From the NCBI GenBank assembly GCA_964459445.1, contig CAYWMP010000076.1, positions 1 to 25,985 of the forward strand: a stretch of 25,985 nucleotides of DNA, in the 5' to 3' direction. Shown here piece by piece: positions 25,550-25,985 of this stretch (position 1 is the stretch's first letter; each line of letters begins with the position of its first letter). Under the pieces are notes generated by a model that worked only from the letters and a program-made list of their open reading frames with translations, was not told the origin of the DNA and ran no database searches. This DNA comes from CAYWMP01 sp964459445 (lineage in GTDB: Bacteria > Desulfobacterota > DSM-4660 > Desulfatiglandales > HGW-15). The translations under genes were made by a program, and so were the position numbers.

Positions 25550-25985
25550 TAAAAAAAACAGATCTAAAAGCGGGTATTTTCAAAAGGTTCGGGATTGGCC
25601 TCAATCGGGCATTTTGAAATAGCCTCACAAGTCATTAAAAGCCATCGGAATAGGATTTACGGTACCCATTGAAATCCCTGTCGGATGAAGTATGAAGAGT
25701 TTAATCGGTGATGGGACGCACCGCAACCTCAAAGTGAATTCGGGTTATTGGATGCATCTGAAAAAAGCCAAAAAGTAATTAGAAAAACCTATTAATATGT
25801 GATAATATTTAAGAAAATCCCGAAGGCGATGCAAGCCCAGCACTGGGGAGCCGCCAGAGGAGAGAGAGAATTGAAGGGAAGTTTTCGAATTTCAAAAGGG
25901 CTCGAAGGGATGGCCTGGGAAGACCTGTCTTGACCCACGGTAAATTTGTTCTAATCGAGTTAGACACAGGCACATGAGTTTTCAG
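25550..25985. other. gene-free region at the window end with a small structured element
   Basis: No gene can be supported in these 436 bases. It holds the upstream region of the phosphorylase (minus strand). Further on, at 25825-25855, there is a two-part hairpin: GGCG pairs with CGCC, enclosing CCCA-GCAC-TGGG, followed by a purine-rich GAGGAGAGAGAG. This may be the 5-prime leader of a plus-strand gene beyond the window. I could not match it to a riboswitch class. Confidence 0.35.

Noticed and set aside
25830..25855. GATGCAAGCCC similarity to the GACGCAAAGCC core of GEMM riboswitches
   Set aside because: No matching GCAAACC strand is found and the pairing is different.
1..25985. CRISPR arrays, tRNA or rRNA genes, complete insertion sequences
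   Set aside because: No regularly spaced direct repeats, cloverleaf or CCA-ended structures, or transposase frames were seen on either strand.

Overview
The window looks like a draft-genome segment of a Desulfobacterota-type (former Deltaproteobacteria) bacterium. This is inferred from gene content and style: a sigma-54-driven type IV pilus (T4P) minor-pilin cluster with very large PilY1 proteins, moderate GC, and several intergenic repeat families. No rRNA or taxonomic marker is present, so the lineage is an inference.

Layout. 1-2500: a small putative exported protein, a convergent RlmD/RumA-type 23S rRNA uracil methyltransferase, and a truncated GxxExxY gene between inverted repeats. 2486-10962: minor pilins and pilus tip, in the order GspH/FimT-1, sigma-54 promoter, GspH/FimT-2, PilV, PilW, PilX, PilY1-A, strong terminator. 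11372-16690: a second sigma-54 promoter, a second PilY1 (PilY1-B) and another long terminator hairpin. 16952-18512: an exported MORN-repeat protein followed by a proteasome-like Ntn hydrolase, which appears to be exported and has no ordinary start codon. 18665-20488: a PilB/GspE assembly ATPase. 20662-22350: RecN. 22354-25549 (minus strand): a lipoprotein, an acylphosphatase, a truncated NAD-dependent DNA ligase-like protein lacking its catalytic lysine, and a nucleoside phosphorylase. The last 436 bases contain no gene I can support.

How the genes fit together. FimT/PilV/PilW/PilX/PilY1 are the known set of minor pilins plus tip adhesin that prime T4P assembly, and PilB powers it. Two PilY1 paralogues, each with its own sigma-54 promoter and terminator, suggest two alternative or mixed pilus tips under one regulatory regime. 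They differ most in the N-terminal lectin-like domain and least in the C-terminal propeller.

The 100-N gap inside PilY1-B is an assembly artefact. The 55 bases before it are repeated exactly after it, and merging them restores one open frame of 1668 codons.

The main candidates for new biology are the apparently exported proteasome-fold hydrolase next to a MORN protein, the ligase-like pseudoenzyme, and the paired sigma-54-controlled PilY1 genes.
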